A DNA stretch of 45,212 nt, taken from contig PLZP01000029.1 in assembly GCA_003152215.1 (NCBI GenBank), positions 73,913 to 119,124 on the forward strand, given 5' to 3'. The notes under the pieces are model-generated. The model was not told where the DNA came from. It saw only the letters and a program-made list of their open reading frames with translations, and made no database searches. The stretch is from Acidimicrobiaceae bacterium (GTDB taxonomy: Bacteria; Actinomycetota; Acidimicrobiia; Acidimicrobiales; RAAP-2). Both the position numbers and the translations under genes were made by a program. Below are positions 1 to 7,278 of this stretch, in pieces (position 1 is the stretch's first letter; every line of letters starts with the position of its first letter).

Positions 1-2
1 TC

Positions 3-308
3 GTGATCTTCGCTCTCGGTGGCATTACCGGTAAGAGTGCGAAAGCCGCATGCCAGGCTGACGGTGCGACGGTTTCGACGGCCATTGCAGCGCTCGAGGT
101 TCAATACCCCGGAACAGTTGTCACCACCGCTCTTATGACCGGAGCCACCGACGGTGGCCCGTACGTACAGTCGTGGCCCAACAACGCGACGCACTACACG
201 TTCACGCTGAATGGAACCGGCAAAGACCAAACTGCCCTGCAGCTTGGAGTGGGTAGTGGGGCCGCCGCTCAGTACGTTGGACCAAGTTCCTGCAATAACG
301 TAACCTGA
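3..308 (+). CDS. Type IV pilin-like protein, C-terminal part (5' end outside window)
   Basis: The reading frame is open from the left edge. It begins with residues that look like the end of a prepilin hydrophobic helix (VIFALGGITGKS), then ACQADGATVSTAIAAL and a conserved SWP....HYTFTL stretch typical of type IV pilin/pseudopilin globular domains in Acidimicrobiia-like genomes. The GTG at base 3 is probably internal, since a prepilin peptidase site and the first half of the helix should lie upstream. The protein ends in a Cys-containing tail (SCNNVT), which can pair with the Cys of ACQAD. It would be a surface pilus subunit processed by a prepilin peptidase. A broken pilT fragment and a second pilin tail follow directly. 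The fold assignment is from motif memory, not a search. Confidence 0.6.
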   Translation: MIFALGGITGKSAKAACQADGATVSTAIAALEVQYPGTVVTTALMTGATDGGPYVQSWPNNATHYTFTLNGTGKDQTALQLGVGSGAAAQYVGPSSCNNVT

Positions 309-359
309 TTTAGTCTTTGCTCAGTGTCGCAGAGTGCCCCGTTGAAAGGAAGTGACGGA

Positions 360-533
360 GTGACCGATGCGCAATCACCCGAGATTGAACCCTGGCTTCA
401 GACCCTGTGGGATAGAGGGGGTTCGGACCTTCTCCTTTCGGGAGGCTCCGCACCACGTATTCGAGTTGACGGCAAGCTGCAGCCAATCGAAGGTGAGGCG
501 GTCCTCACCGGGGAAGAAATTGATGAAATCGCG
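360..533 (+). pseudogene. pilT N-terminal fragment (twitching ATPase remnant)
   Basis: From a GTG with a good ribosome site (GGAAG about 8 bases upstream), the frame reads VTDAQSPEIEPWLQTLWDRG and then SDLLLSGGSAPRIRVDGKL. This is the start of the PilT/PilB-type ATPase N-terminal domain, in which S/ASDLHL..G..P..R.DG.L is the hallmark. The similarity stops after about 58 codons at EEIDEIA, and there is no Walker A motif or ATPase core. The frame then runs into a pilin-like tail and terminates at 635. A full PilT is about 350 residues, so this is a truncated remnant fused to unrelated sequence. It may have been captured or cut during recombination in the adjacent repeat array. Confidence 0.55.
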
Positions 534-727
534 AACCCACAGACCGACGCGGCCCTCTTCAGAAATGGCGTGCAATCGTGGCCAGTAACTCGCCGCACTA
601 CGCTTTCGGAATCAATGCGGGAGTGCTCTACTTAGAGATCCCTTACACGACTGGTTGGAACGCTCTGTCGGTTGCGGCCGGAGCTTTCGCCTATACCGAC
701 CCTACACAGTGCTCAACTGTTTCGTAA
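534..727 (+). pseudogene. Pilin C-terminal fragment with frameshift
   Basis: Downstream of the pilT fragment the DNA encodes a second pilin tail, VQSWPV | NSPHYAFGINAGVLYLEIP ... TQCSTVS, ending at the TAA of 725-727. The two parts lie in different frames. A single missing base near 586 (GTAAC, where GTNAAC would restore VNSPHY) explains this. The SWP..SPHY motif matches the intact pilin at 3-308. With no start or hydrophobic helix of its own, this is a degraded partial copy. Confidence 0.55.
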
Positions 728-757
728 TCCAGTAACGATGTGAGTTGCCATGTTGTC

Positions 758-927
758 GGGCCGGTGGGGATCGAACCCACGACCGAGGGATTATGAGGTG
801 GGAGCAAACGGTCGGAGTGGTCTGATGGCGTCGGATTGGTCCGAAATTCAATGAACTCGCTGTCCGGTGGTGTTGGATTTGTCCGGTGGTGTCGGAGTGG
901 TATGTGAGATGAAACGTGGGATTTCTG
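758..927 (-). repeat. tRNA-derived repeat copy A (core 758-797 plus arm)
   Basis: The core 758-797 equals the reverse complement of the intact tRNA-Ile2 from anticodon loop to acceptor end. The arm 798-927 begins GTGGGAGCAA and holds two blocks of 19-bp repeats of type GTCGGATTGGTCCGGTGGT. The blocks are separated by a variable spacer, and the arm ends GAGATGAAACGTGGGATTT. The base pair next to the core on the left is C rather than TA, so CCA is not encoded here. Confidence 0.85.
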
Positions 928-1000
928 ATCGATGCGAATGTTGCTTTCGTTTCCAAATTCAGACCGACGAGGACTGGATTGTCCGCGACGATGAGGCAGG

Positions 1001-1645
1001 ATGACATCGATGACGACCAGGAACCAATTGCGGAACACAGAGCGCCATAAAGTGTCCTTCATGAGCAAGCTTTCGTTCTCGCCGGTCCCCGATACCGGGC
1101 AAGCGAAAGCATATGAAGTGTTGGTCTCGGCGTTCACGGACGATCCTGTTGAGCGTTGGCTCTATCCAGAATTGCCGCAGTACCTCGCGCACTTCCCACA
1201 GTTCCTGGCGACATTCGGTGGTGCGGCCTTCGATACTGGGACCGTTTGGTGCCTGGGCGACTTCTCGGCTGTCGCCCTCTGGTTGCCCCCCGAAGTAGGA
1301 GCGGACGGCGACGCGATCGGTGCATTGCTAGCCGAGACAGTGTCATCGGAAAAGCACGATGACACCTTCGCTGTTCTCGAACAGATGGACGCCGCCCACC
1401 CTACGTACGCGCATTGGTACCTACCGTGGTTCGGGGTCAATCCTCCTTTGCAGGGGCAGGGGTTGGGCGGTGAATTAATGGCGCACTGTCTCGGCATCGT
1501 CAACGCAGATCATCTCCCCACCTATCTCGAGACCCCCAGTCCGCGAACCATTCCTTTTTACGAACGACACGGATTCGAGGTCACGGGCGTTGCGCAGTCA
1601 GGACGTTGTCCGCCAATCACATTCATGCTCCGAGACGCTGCCTGA
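1001..1645 (+). CDS. GNAT family N-acetyltransferase
   Basis: This is a probable acyl-CoA-dependent N-acetyltransferase of unknown substrate. Visible GNAT features are the FTDDPVERWLYP start region, a beta4/motif A segment HWYLPWFGVNPPLQGQGLGG (acetyl-CoA pyrophosphate loop Q-x-Q-G-L-G), and motif B, PRTIPFYERHGFEV. That arrangement is typical of the family often annotated next to resistance genes. The track start at 1001 is crowded by its purine-rich stretch. ATG 1010 (GGCAGG 9 bases upstream) or ATG 1061 (MSKLSFSPVPD) is more likely, giving about 194-211 residues. It is the only gene between repeat copies A and B and is read away from copy A. A stand-alone metabolic or resistance gene is typical cargo of a cassette array. 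Confidence 0.8.
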   Translation: MTSMTTRNQLRNTERHKVSFMSKLSFSPVPDTGQAKAYEVLVSAFTDDPVERWLYPELPQYLAHFPQFLATFGGAAFDTGTVWCLGDFSAVALWLPPEVGADGDAIGALLAETVSSEKHDDTFAVLEQMDAAHPTYAHWYLPWFGVNPPLQGQGLGGELMAHCLGIVNADHLPTYLETPSPRTIPFYERHGFEVTGVAQSGRCPPITFMLRDAA

Positions 1646-1722
1646 GCATCGTTCCCGTTCGTGCGTCGGCGTGAGCAGCCTTTCTTGGAGTACGAGTACA
1701 CCCTTGCAAAATGTTGCTAGTA

Positions 1723-1893
1723 GGGCCGGTGGGGATCGAACCCACGACCGAGGGATTATGAGGTGGAAGCAAACGGTTGGAATGGTCCGGTGGCGTCGGT
1801 TTGGTCCGAGTTTCACTGCCACCGTTATCCGGTGGTGTCAGATTCGTCCGGTGGTGTCAGTTTGGTTTGCGGGATGAAACGTGGGATTTTCTG
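1723..1893 (-). repeat. tRNA-derived repeat copy B (core 1723-1762 plus arm)
   Basis: The 40-bp core is identical to the intact tRNA, followed by GTGGAAGCAA and the iteron arm ending GGGATGAAACGTGGGATTT. The two bases left of the core (TA, preceded by AG) match those at the intact tRNA, so the copy would end in CTA rather than CCA. Confidence 0.85.
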
Positions 1894-1951
1894 AACAATC
1901 GCGAGCAACAAGGACTCGTTATTCCAACTACACCATGGATCTCATTCGTGC

Positions 1952-3208
1952 TCAACCAAAATAGTTTGGTGCGGAGACTGCCGACCACAGTGAATCGTCC
2001 CAGTGCTCGATCAACGAAAGCAGGGGACCATGACCATCGTCATTGGGATACGAACCAACTGCATAGCAACTTGAGGATGTCACACAGGTGACTCCACTTA
2101 GCGAAATGTTGACCGGAGTTGTCGACAACGGGGGCTTCACATTTGTCCAGGTTGAGCCTCGCCAACTATCAATGATCGAATGTCCGCCCGAATCCAGACC
2201 ATCAAGTCCCGTGGCGAAGCAAAGTTTGGTGGTCGCGCACGACACGGAATTGAGAGAGTCATCAGGTAATGGAGCCTTGGGATCGGCCACGACGCCCCAC
2301 GTCGATCCGTTCCACTTTTCAATCAGCGAGTGGTATCCGGAAGATGAAAAAGAATCATTGTTGTAATCCCCGTCCGCAAAACACATGTGAGCATTCGCGC
2401 AACTGACGCTCGCAAGTGTGAGGTTGCCCGTTCCGGGAGAAGGTGAGGAAACCACCTTCCAAAGTGTTCCGTTCCAACGTTCGATGCCAGCGAATTGTCG
2501 GTTATTCATGAGGGCGAATTCGCCGACGGCGAAACAGTCAGTGGCAGCAAGACAAGTTACCGCGTTGAGCTCGTTGATGAATGCGTCGGTCACGGCGAAA
2601 TTTGGCGAAGGCACGATGGACCACTTCCTGCCATCCCATTGCTCGATGAGAGTACTCGTGGGACCCTTCCCAATCGCGTAGTAGCCCACGGCCGTGCAGT
2701 ATCTCGAACTCAGACAACTTACGCCTTGAAGACGAGCGAACGTTGTCGGCCAAGCGTCAACGATCTTCCAAGACTTTCCGTTCCACGCTTCGGTGATCTT
2801 CCGCCAGCCATGGCCTTCAATCAAATTTTGACCCACCGCAATGCAGAATCTCTTGGTTACGCAACTCACGGATTCGAGTTGGTTTTGGCCCGAAGAAGGG
2901 TTTGGAGAATGGACCAATGTCCAGGTAGACCCGCTTTTTTGTTCAATGAGCGTCTCTATCGTCGCGTACGAACTTGTTCTGTACGCGCCGACGGCCATAC
3001 AGAATTTAGAGCCGACACACGAGACTGAAGTGAGGTAGTTCGAATTGCAAGTGTTGCTAGTGCACGAAGACGAAGACACGTCCGGTCCAGTAGATGATCC
3101 CGCGGCCTGATCGACCAGGAAGAATCCCCACGAAAGTGACGCAACGACGACTGTGGCCACAACACTAAGGAATGTCCGGCGCCGAGCCGATTTATGGATC
3201 AGGGCCAC
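1952..3208 (-). CDS. Secreted seven-repeat protein, predicted beta-propeller
   Basis: The N-terminus carries basic residues then a hydrophobic segment (FLSVVATVVVASLSWGFFLV), indicating export or membrane anchoring. The rest consists of seven repeats of about 50 residues. Each opens L.(S/G/A)V(S/T)C......C.A.G and most close with LIE.W(N/D)G..W..V.SPNP. Seven Trp/Cys-bearing repeats suggest a seven-bladed propeller with a possible disulfide in each blade; that is inference. The ORF track starts at a TTG (3247), but GTG 3208 is preceded by GGACGGAG at good distance and leaves a cleaner signal segment. This is the single gene between copies B and C, on the strand opposite its neighbours. The function is unknown; binding of an extracellular ligand or surface is the likeliest role. 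Confidence 0.7.
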   Translation of the reverse strand: MALIHKSARRRTFLSVVATVVVASLSWGFFLVDQAAGSSTGPDVSSSSCTSNTCNSNYLTSVSCVGSKFCMAVGAYRTSSYATIETLIEQKSGSTWTLVHSPNPSSGQNQLESVSCVTKRFCIAVGQNLIEGHGWRKITEAWNGKSWKIVDAWPTTFARLQGVSCLSSRYCTAVGYYAIGKGPTSTLIEQWDGRKWSIVPSPNFAVTDAFINELNAVTCLAATDCFAVGEFALMNNRQFAGIERWNGTLWKVVSSPSPGTGNLTLASVSCANAHMCFADGDYNNDSFSSSGYHSLIEKWNGSTWGVVADPKAPLPDDSLNSVSCATTKLCFATGLDGLDSGGHSIIDSWRGSTWTNVKPPLSTTPVNISLSGVTCVTSSSCYAVGSYPNDDGHGPLLSLIEHWDDSLWSAVSAPNYFG

Positions 3209-3411
3209 AATTCTCCGTCCTCGATTGCGCTCGACCGTCACTCGCAACGCTAACGAGAATCAGGCGTCCTTAAGTTACAGCGGGTTGACCGCAACACGGG
3301 TCTTTGAGTGACATGCGCTGCATATCAAATTCAAGGTGATCGAACTGATCCTGATTTTCAACTGGAATCATGTTCGTGCACAACGCTCGTTGGGCGTAGA
3401 AGTGCTTGGTA

Positions 3412-3583
3412 GGGACGGTGGGGATCGAACCCACGACCGAGGGATTATGAGGTGGGAGCAGTCGGTCGAAGTGGTCCCGTGGCGTCGGATTGGTCCGAAA
3501 AACTCTGAGGTCTTCGTCCGGTGGTGTCGGTTTGGTCCGGTGGAGTCGGTTTGGTATGTGGGATGAAACGTGGGATTTCTGAG
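3412..3583 (-). repeat. tRNA-derived repeat copy C (core 3412-3451 plus arm)
   Basis: The core differs from the tRNA at one base (GGGACGG instead of GGGCCGG). It is preceded on the left by TGGTA, so the reverse strand reads ...TACCA, an encoded CCA end. The arm has two iteron blocks and the terminal GGGATGAAACGTGGGATTT. Confidence 0.85.
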
Positions 3584-3795
3584 GCCAACTTGGGTCGCGC
3601 GCAGATTCAACTCGGTGAAGTGACGTCAACAATTTCCGACTGGCGCTTTGAACCCTAGCGTCCGCGGGGCGTTTGAGTGGTGGTTATTCGTCGATCGAAG
3701 CGGGCCAGTCATCGGTAGAAGCGACGTCCACTTGCGTCAGGAAGATTCGACCGGTCTGACAAGTGTCGGGCCGACCAATGACGAGCCGGTTTCGA

Positions 3796-3990
3796 TTACT
3801 TGTTCTCGTTGCTGACGACAGTGGCGTCAGACCCTGGGAAGTAAAGATCTTCACGGTCATTGTCGTCCCATCGGACGAAGAAAGGTGGCTCACCATTCTC
3901 ATGGCGAACCTCGAGAACCGTGCAGTGGCGATCAGGCTGGCCCGCCTTATTGCCATGGATCACTATTCGGTCACCAACGTTTGCATGCAT
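3796..3990 (-). CDS. DUF1918 domain-containing small protein
   Basis: This 64-residue protein starts MHANVGDRIVIHG, continues GQPDRHCTVLEVRHENGEPP, then FFVRWDDNDREDLYFPGSDA. That is the complete DUF1918 pattern (VGDR..V.G...G..DR.G.I.EV....G.PPY.VRW.DGH....FPG.DA), an SH3-like small-barrel family common in actinobacteria with no established function. The ATG is preceded by GGAGGA about 5 bases upstream, so the start is secure. It lies between copy C and the deleted copy C', opposite in strand to the following gene. The overlapping frame 3684-3956 is a shadow. Confidence 0.85.
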   Translation of the reverse strand: MHANVGDRIVIHGNKAGQPDRHCTVLEVRHENGEPPFFVRWDDNDREDLYFPGSDATVVSNENK

Positions 3991-4413
3991 GACTCCTCCA
4001 TTTCGAGCTACTCACTCACTGTATAGATTGCGGGAGGCGCCGGCGCTAGAGACCGAAGTCCCACATGTTTCAGCTCGTAAGTCCGAAAGACGGCACAGAC
4101 CAGACGTTTGTGGCCGGCCCAAGCAAGGGGATCCTCGTCTGGGTTGAGCCATTGGCAAGAGGGAATACTCCGGCTGCGGAGACTTAGGTGCTCGACCTAA
4201 TTGAACGTACCGTCATCGGGCCGAGAGGTGGGAGCAACCCGTCGGCCAGGTCCGGTGGTGTCGGATTGGTTTGTGGGATGAAACGTGGGATTTATGTGCG
4301 CAACTTTGAAGCGTGATCGAAAATCACGCAACGTGCGAGAGATCGATTGAACTCATGACCTATTACAACCGACGGGTCTGAAGCATTGGGTCTCTGCTCG
4401 CCCAGGATCCTTC
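3991..4413. other. Non-coding stretch holding the deleted repeat copy
   Basis: No convincing gene is present here; the frame 3860-4147 is a shadow or noise. It contains the promoter side of the DUF1918 gene, the deleted repeat C' (4218-4293), and at 4058-4076 the sequence AAGTCCCACATGTTTCAGC. The last resembles an inverted, imperfect copy of the arm-end motif of the repeats. Confidence 0.5.
4218..4293 (-). repeat. Deleted tRNA-derived repeat copy C'
   Basis: The unit is reduced to GGGCCG, then GAGGTGGGAGCAA, a single iteron pair (GGTCCGGTGGTGTCGGATTGG) and GTGGGATGAAACGTGGGATTT. About 30 bp of tRNA core and one iteron block are missing, but both outer ends are kept. It marks a former boundary between the DUF1918 and OmpA-like units. 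Confidence 0.75.
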
Positions 4414-5154
4414 GTGGTAACACCCCTGTTGCTCGTCACGGTCGCCACGTACTATGCACCGATGAGTTGGCAAGGGATTTCTTCGCGTTTGGCCGTGACT
4501 GCGCTCCTGAGCACCGCCATTTGCGCGTCCACGTTCGTTGCGACCGCTTCGGCCCAGGGTTCATTAAATGTCACGTGCGTCGCATCGAGCGCGACCCAGT
4601 GCGTTGTGACGATTCCCCTCGTTTCGAACATGAATGTAGATGTCGTTGTCACGTTGCCCGCCAACAAGGGCTTCTCGTTGAATCTTTTTGGCGGCACACC
4701 AGGCTCGGCTCCCTCGTACACAAGTCTGAACAACGGTTACTGGAGCGGAGCGGGAACTCCGTGGACGTGCTGCCTACTCCAGACAGGTGGTACCGAGCCA
4801 GCCGGTGCGGTGTCGACTCTGACCTTCGCAATCACGCCCCTGACGTCAGGTACTACCACGACCGTTCCGGCGAAGCAGCCGAAAAAACCGGCAGTGCTCA
4901 ACCTGAGTTTTACGCCAAGCAGCTTCGCGCTCAGCGCGACGGACAAGTCTCAACTCCAAGCGCTGGCGAGAGAACTCAGAACAGGGGCGAAGGTGACGAT
5001 TACGGGTTACGCACCTTCCAATCCGAGTCTCGCGCGAAATCGAGCGCTCTCAACAGCGGACTACCTCTACGCCAGAGTCAGGGTTGACTGGAGGGTTGTC
5101 GCCATAAGTACCCGTTCGCTAAACCGAGTCACGGTAACCACCACCGCGCTTTGA
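4414..5154 (+). CDS. Secreted protein with OmpA-like C-terminal domain
   Basis: The N-terminal part contains a signal peptide (SSRLAVTALLSTAICASTFVATASAQG, AxA-type cleavage near ASA). A beta-rich domain with Cys pairs follows (about residues 50-145), then a Thr/Pro/Lys linker (TTTTVPAKQPKKP). The last 80 residues read FTPSSFALSATDKSQLQALA, then VTITGYAPSNPSLARNRAL, which is the OmpA/MotB-like layout (strand, helix, V.I.G.......N..LS..R) that usually binds peptidoglycan. The domain is short and weakly conserved. The track start is GTG 4414, with AGGAT upstream; ATG 4462 gives a more typical signal peptide. It lies between copies C' and D. A role in cell-envelope attachment is inferred; the exact function is unknown. 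Confidence 0.6.
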   Translation: MVTPLLLVTVATYYAPMSWQGISSRLAVTALLSTAICASTFVATASAQGSLNVTCVASSATQCVVTIPLVSNMNVDVVVTLPANKGFSLNLFGGTPGSAPSYTSLNNGYWSGAGTPWTCCLLQTGGTEPAGAVSTLTFAITPLTSGTTTTVPAKQPKKPAVLNLSFTPSSFALSATDKSQLQALARELRTGAKVTITGYAPSNPSLARNRALSTADYLYARVRVDWRVVAISTRSLNRVTVTTTAL

Positions 5155-5184
5155 TCTTGCGTCGTTGCCTATGACATGTTGGTA

Positions 5185-5352
5185 GGGCCGGTGGGGATCG
5201 AACCCACGACCGAGGGATTATGAGGTGGATGCAATCGGTCGAAATGGTCCGGTGGTGTCGGTTTGGTCCGAGAATTGCAGAAATTCTGTCCGGTGGTGTC
5301 GGTTTGGTCCGGTGACGTCGGAATGGTATGTGGGATGAAACGTGGGATTTTC
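5185..5352 (-). repeat. tRNA-derived repeat copy D (core 5185-5224 plus arm)
   Basis: The core is identical to the tRNA and preceded by TTGGTA (reverse strand ...TACCAA, so CCA is encoded). The arm has two iteron blocks, with AGAATT/AATTCT forming a small dyad in the spacer between them, and ends GGGATGAAACGTGGGATTT. Confidence 0.85.
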
Positions 5353-5429
5353 ATGTCGCTATTCCTGCAACTACGGAGCGCGATTCACGTCAGTGACCAG
5401 AAGTCATTACGACGTGGGAGGATGCGGCG

Positions 5430-6248
5430 ATGGAATCACAAGACTCGATTGATGTGCCCGGCGCATCTCTCTATTACAAGTCGAGAGGTTCGGGCCCCGT
5501 CCTACTTATCATTCAGGGCGGTGCGGCTGATGCGGATGGGTCCGATGCCCTCGCAACTCACTTAGAAAGTGACTTCACGATAGTGAGTTATGACAGACGG
5601 GGTCTCTCGCGAAGTGTCCTCAAGCCAGGTGCGCCACCCGCTGACGTCAGAAGGCACACTCAGGATGCATCAATCATTCTGGCGACAGTCACATCAGAGC
5701 CGGCCTTCGTCTTTGGCGTCAGCATTGGTGGACTAATTGGACTTGATCTGGTCACAACCCACCCGAATCAGATACTCACGCTCGTAGCTCATGAGCCTCC
5801 GCTAAAGCAGTTGCTCCCACCGGACGAATTTGAAGAGGCGCTTCATGAGCAAGAGGAAGTTGAGGTCGCATTTAGAAACGAAGGGGTGAGAGCCGCAATG
5901 ATGAAGTTCCTTCAGCTCTCGGGCGTTGACTTTGGTGATAGAGAAGCGGATGCTCCCGCGCCCCAACTCTCGCCCCACATTGCAGACAACCTACAGTTCT
6001 TCTTGACGAACGATGCTCCAGCAGTGCGGCAGTATCAAATCGACCTGTCACTTCTTGAAGAGGTGAGGTCCAAAGTAATTCCCTCCGCAGGAGAGACTTC
6101 CACTGCCAACTGGCCCAACCACTGTGCATCAAGGTTGGCAGAGAAGATGCGTATCGATCTTGCGCGTTTCCCCGGTGGACATAATGTCTACGGAAGTCGA
6201 CCACGTGGAGTGGCGGACAAATTGCGCGTGTTACTCCGAACTGACTAA
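5430..6248 (+). CDS. Alpha/beta hydrolase
   Basis: A 272-residue single-domain alpha/beta hydrolase. The first strand is PVLLIIQGG (oxyanion region), then VSYDRRGLSRS, the nucleophile elbow FVFGVSIGG with Ser98, and the C-terminal catalytic His in RFPGGHN (His251). The acid residue cannot be placed with confidence. The cap region (about 130-205) is acidic and variable, as in esterases and lactonases of this superfamily. The ATG has GGGAGGATG about 10 bases upstream. It is the only gene between copies D and E and is read in the plus direction. The substrate is unknown; RsbQ-like or small-ester hydrolase roles are possible. Confidence 0.8.
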   Translation: MESQDSIDVPGASLYYKSRGSGPVLLIIQGGAADADGSDALATHLESDFTIVSYDRRGLSRSVLKPGAPPADVRRHTQDASIILATVTSEPAFVFGVSIGGLIGLDLVTTHPNQILTLVAHEPPLKQLLPPDEFEEALHEQEEVEVAFRNEGVRAAMMKFLQLSGVDFGDREADAPAPQLSPHIADNLQFFLTNDAPAVRQYQIDLSLLEEVRSKVIPSAGETSTANWPNHCASRLAEKMRIDLARFPGGHNVYGSRPRGVADKLRVLLRTD

Positions 6249-6339
6249 TTCAACTGCAAGACCAGTTCAGAATCAACAGATTCGCGGATTCAAAATGGCA
6301 CGAATCGGTACTAACAACTTCGGTGAGTCAATGCTGGTA

Positions 6340-6507
6340 GGGCCGGTGGGGATCGAACCCACGACCGAGGGATTATGAGGTGAGGGCAATCGGTCGGTCT
6401 GGTCCGGTGGTGTTGGATTCGTCCGGAAATCGCTGGGTTCTTCGTCCGGTGGTGTCGGATTGGTCCGGTGGTGTCGGTTTGGTCTGTGGGATGAAATGTG
6501 GGATTAC
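6340..6507 (-). repeat. tRNA-derived repeat copy E (core 6340-6379 plus arm)
   Basis: The core is identical to the tRNA and preceded by GCTGGTA (CCA encoded on the tRNA strand). The arm shows the clearest iterons, with consecutive GTCGGATTGGTCCGGTGGT units. It ends GGGATGAAATGTGGGATT, one base different from the other copies. Confidence 0.85.
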
Positions 6508-6571
6508 TGCGAAAGATTGGGCGTTCAAATCAAGCCTCAATGACGTCACATCTCACAACTACGATTTAGTC

Positions 6572-6703
6572 ATGTCACAGACTCAATCAACTCCACCCAA
6601 GAAGTCGACGGCTCTTGACGCACTCGATGAATCGGACCGTGTTTGGTTGGCTCAACGTCTGGTCGAATACCGGGAATTGCTCGACTTTCTCCACTCACAT
6701 TGA
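6572..6703 (+). CDS. Putative antitoxin paired with Fic-type toxin
   Basis: A 43-residue protein (MSQTQSTPPKKSTALDALDE ... LVEYRELLDFLHSH), too short for the ORF track. It is mainly a charged amphipathic helix (DESDRVWLAQRLVEYRELLDFL). Its TGA overlaps the TTG start of the downstream Fic-type gene (TTGA), the usual coupled arrangement of a type II antitoxin and toxin. No Fic-inhibitory (S/T)xxxE(G/N) motif is obvious. The antitoxin assignment rests on size, order and overlap rather than on a recognised family. Confidence 0.55.
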   Translation: MSQTQSTPPKKSTALDALDESDRVWLAQRLVEYRELLDFLHSH

Positions 6704-7110
6704 ACCTTCCTAGTCTCGAACTTATCGTTGCGTTCAACGCTTCGGTCCGCCACAATGACGAGTGGTTCGACGAGGCCGATGATCTCGACCGCATTGTGCG
6801 AATTCTCGACAACCTTCAGACTGCAATCGATCCCATAGTCGCCGCGGCAGTTGCAACGAGTCGAATCACTCGTGCGCAGGCATTCACCGAGGGAAACAAG
6901 AGAACAGCATTGCTGGTTGGTCGATGGATTCTCGATCGCAATGATTTCGATGGAGGCTCAATGATTCCTCCGGACGATTTCGAATTGGCGAACCTGCTTC
7001 TAGATGCCGCTCGAGGCGCGGATACGGATGAGAAGGTTGTTGCACTCTTCAAATTTCGCCGAGCCCCAATTGGGCCGGTGGGGATCGAACCCACGACCGA
7101 GGGATTATGA
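6700..7110 (+). CDS. Fic/Doc-family protein, probable toxin of a TA pair
   Basis: The frame from TTG 6700 gives 136 residues with a Fic-like core: helical VAAAVATSRITRAQ and then AFTEGNKRTALLVGRWILDR. This matches the Fic loop HxFx(D/E)GN(K/G)R, except that the catalytic His is Gln60. The remaining loop residues (Phe62, Glu64, Gly65, Asn66, Lys67, Arg68) are intact. Fic/Doc proteins modify targets with AMP or phosphate, and Gln at this site may weaken or change activity. The track start 6643 lies inside the antitoxin; TTG 6700 couples to it. The last 15 or so residues (GPVGIEPTTEGL) and the stop codon come from repeat copy F, so the native C-terminus was probably replaced on insertion. Confidence 0.7.
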   Translation: MNLPSLELIVAFNASVRHNDEWFDEADDLDRIVRILDNLQTAIDPIVAAAVATSRITRAQAFTEGNKRTALLVGRWILDRNDFDGGSMIPPDDFELANLLLDAARGADTDEKVVALFKFRRAPIGPVGIEPTTEGL

Positions 7111-7222
7111 GGTGGGAGCAAACGGTCGGACTGGTCTGTTGGCGTCGGACTGGTCCGGGATTCAATGAGCTCCCTGTCCGGTGATGTCGACATGGTATGT
7201 GGGATGAAACGTGGGATTTTCG
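7072..7222 (-). repeat. tRNA-derived repeat copy F (core 7072-7111 plus arm)
   Basis: The core is identical to the tRNA and fused in frame to the end of the Fic-type gene. The arm is shorter than in the other copies, because the second block has one fewer 19-bp unit, and it ends GGGATGAAACGTGGGATTT. The left flank is AATT, with no CCA. Confidence 0.85.
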
Positions 7223-7278
7223 AGCCTAAGCAACTTGTCAAAACTCGTTGTTCAATTCCAGGCGGATCCCAAACGGAA

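Noticed and set aside
691-1137. Minus-strand ORFs containing HNPSVVGSIPTGPT-like peptides (also at 3270, 5169 and 6816)
   Set aside because: These are translations of the tRNA 3' half and its arm. The same peptide recurs wherever the repeat does, and the frames run through unrelated flanks.
3684-3956. Minus-strand 90-residue ORF overlapping DUF1918
   Set aside because: DUF1918 is the recognisable product in another frame with a strong ribosome site.
6124-6378. Plus-strand ORF ending GPVGIEPTTEGL
   Set aside because: This is the tRNA core translated in frame; the rest is a shadow of the alpha/beta hydrolase and non-coding sequence.
758-7111. Orphan tRNA cores as functional or split tRNA genes
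   Set aside because: Each lacks the D arm and 5' acceptor strand, and none has a complementary 5' half nearby.
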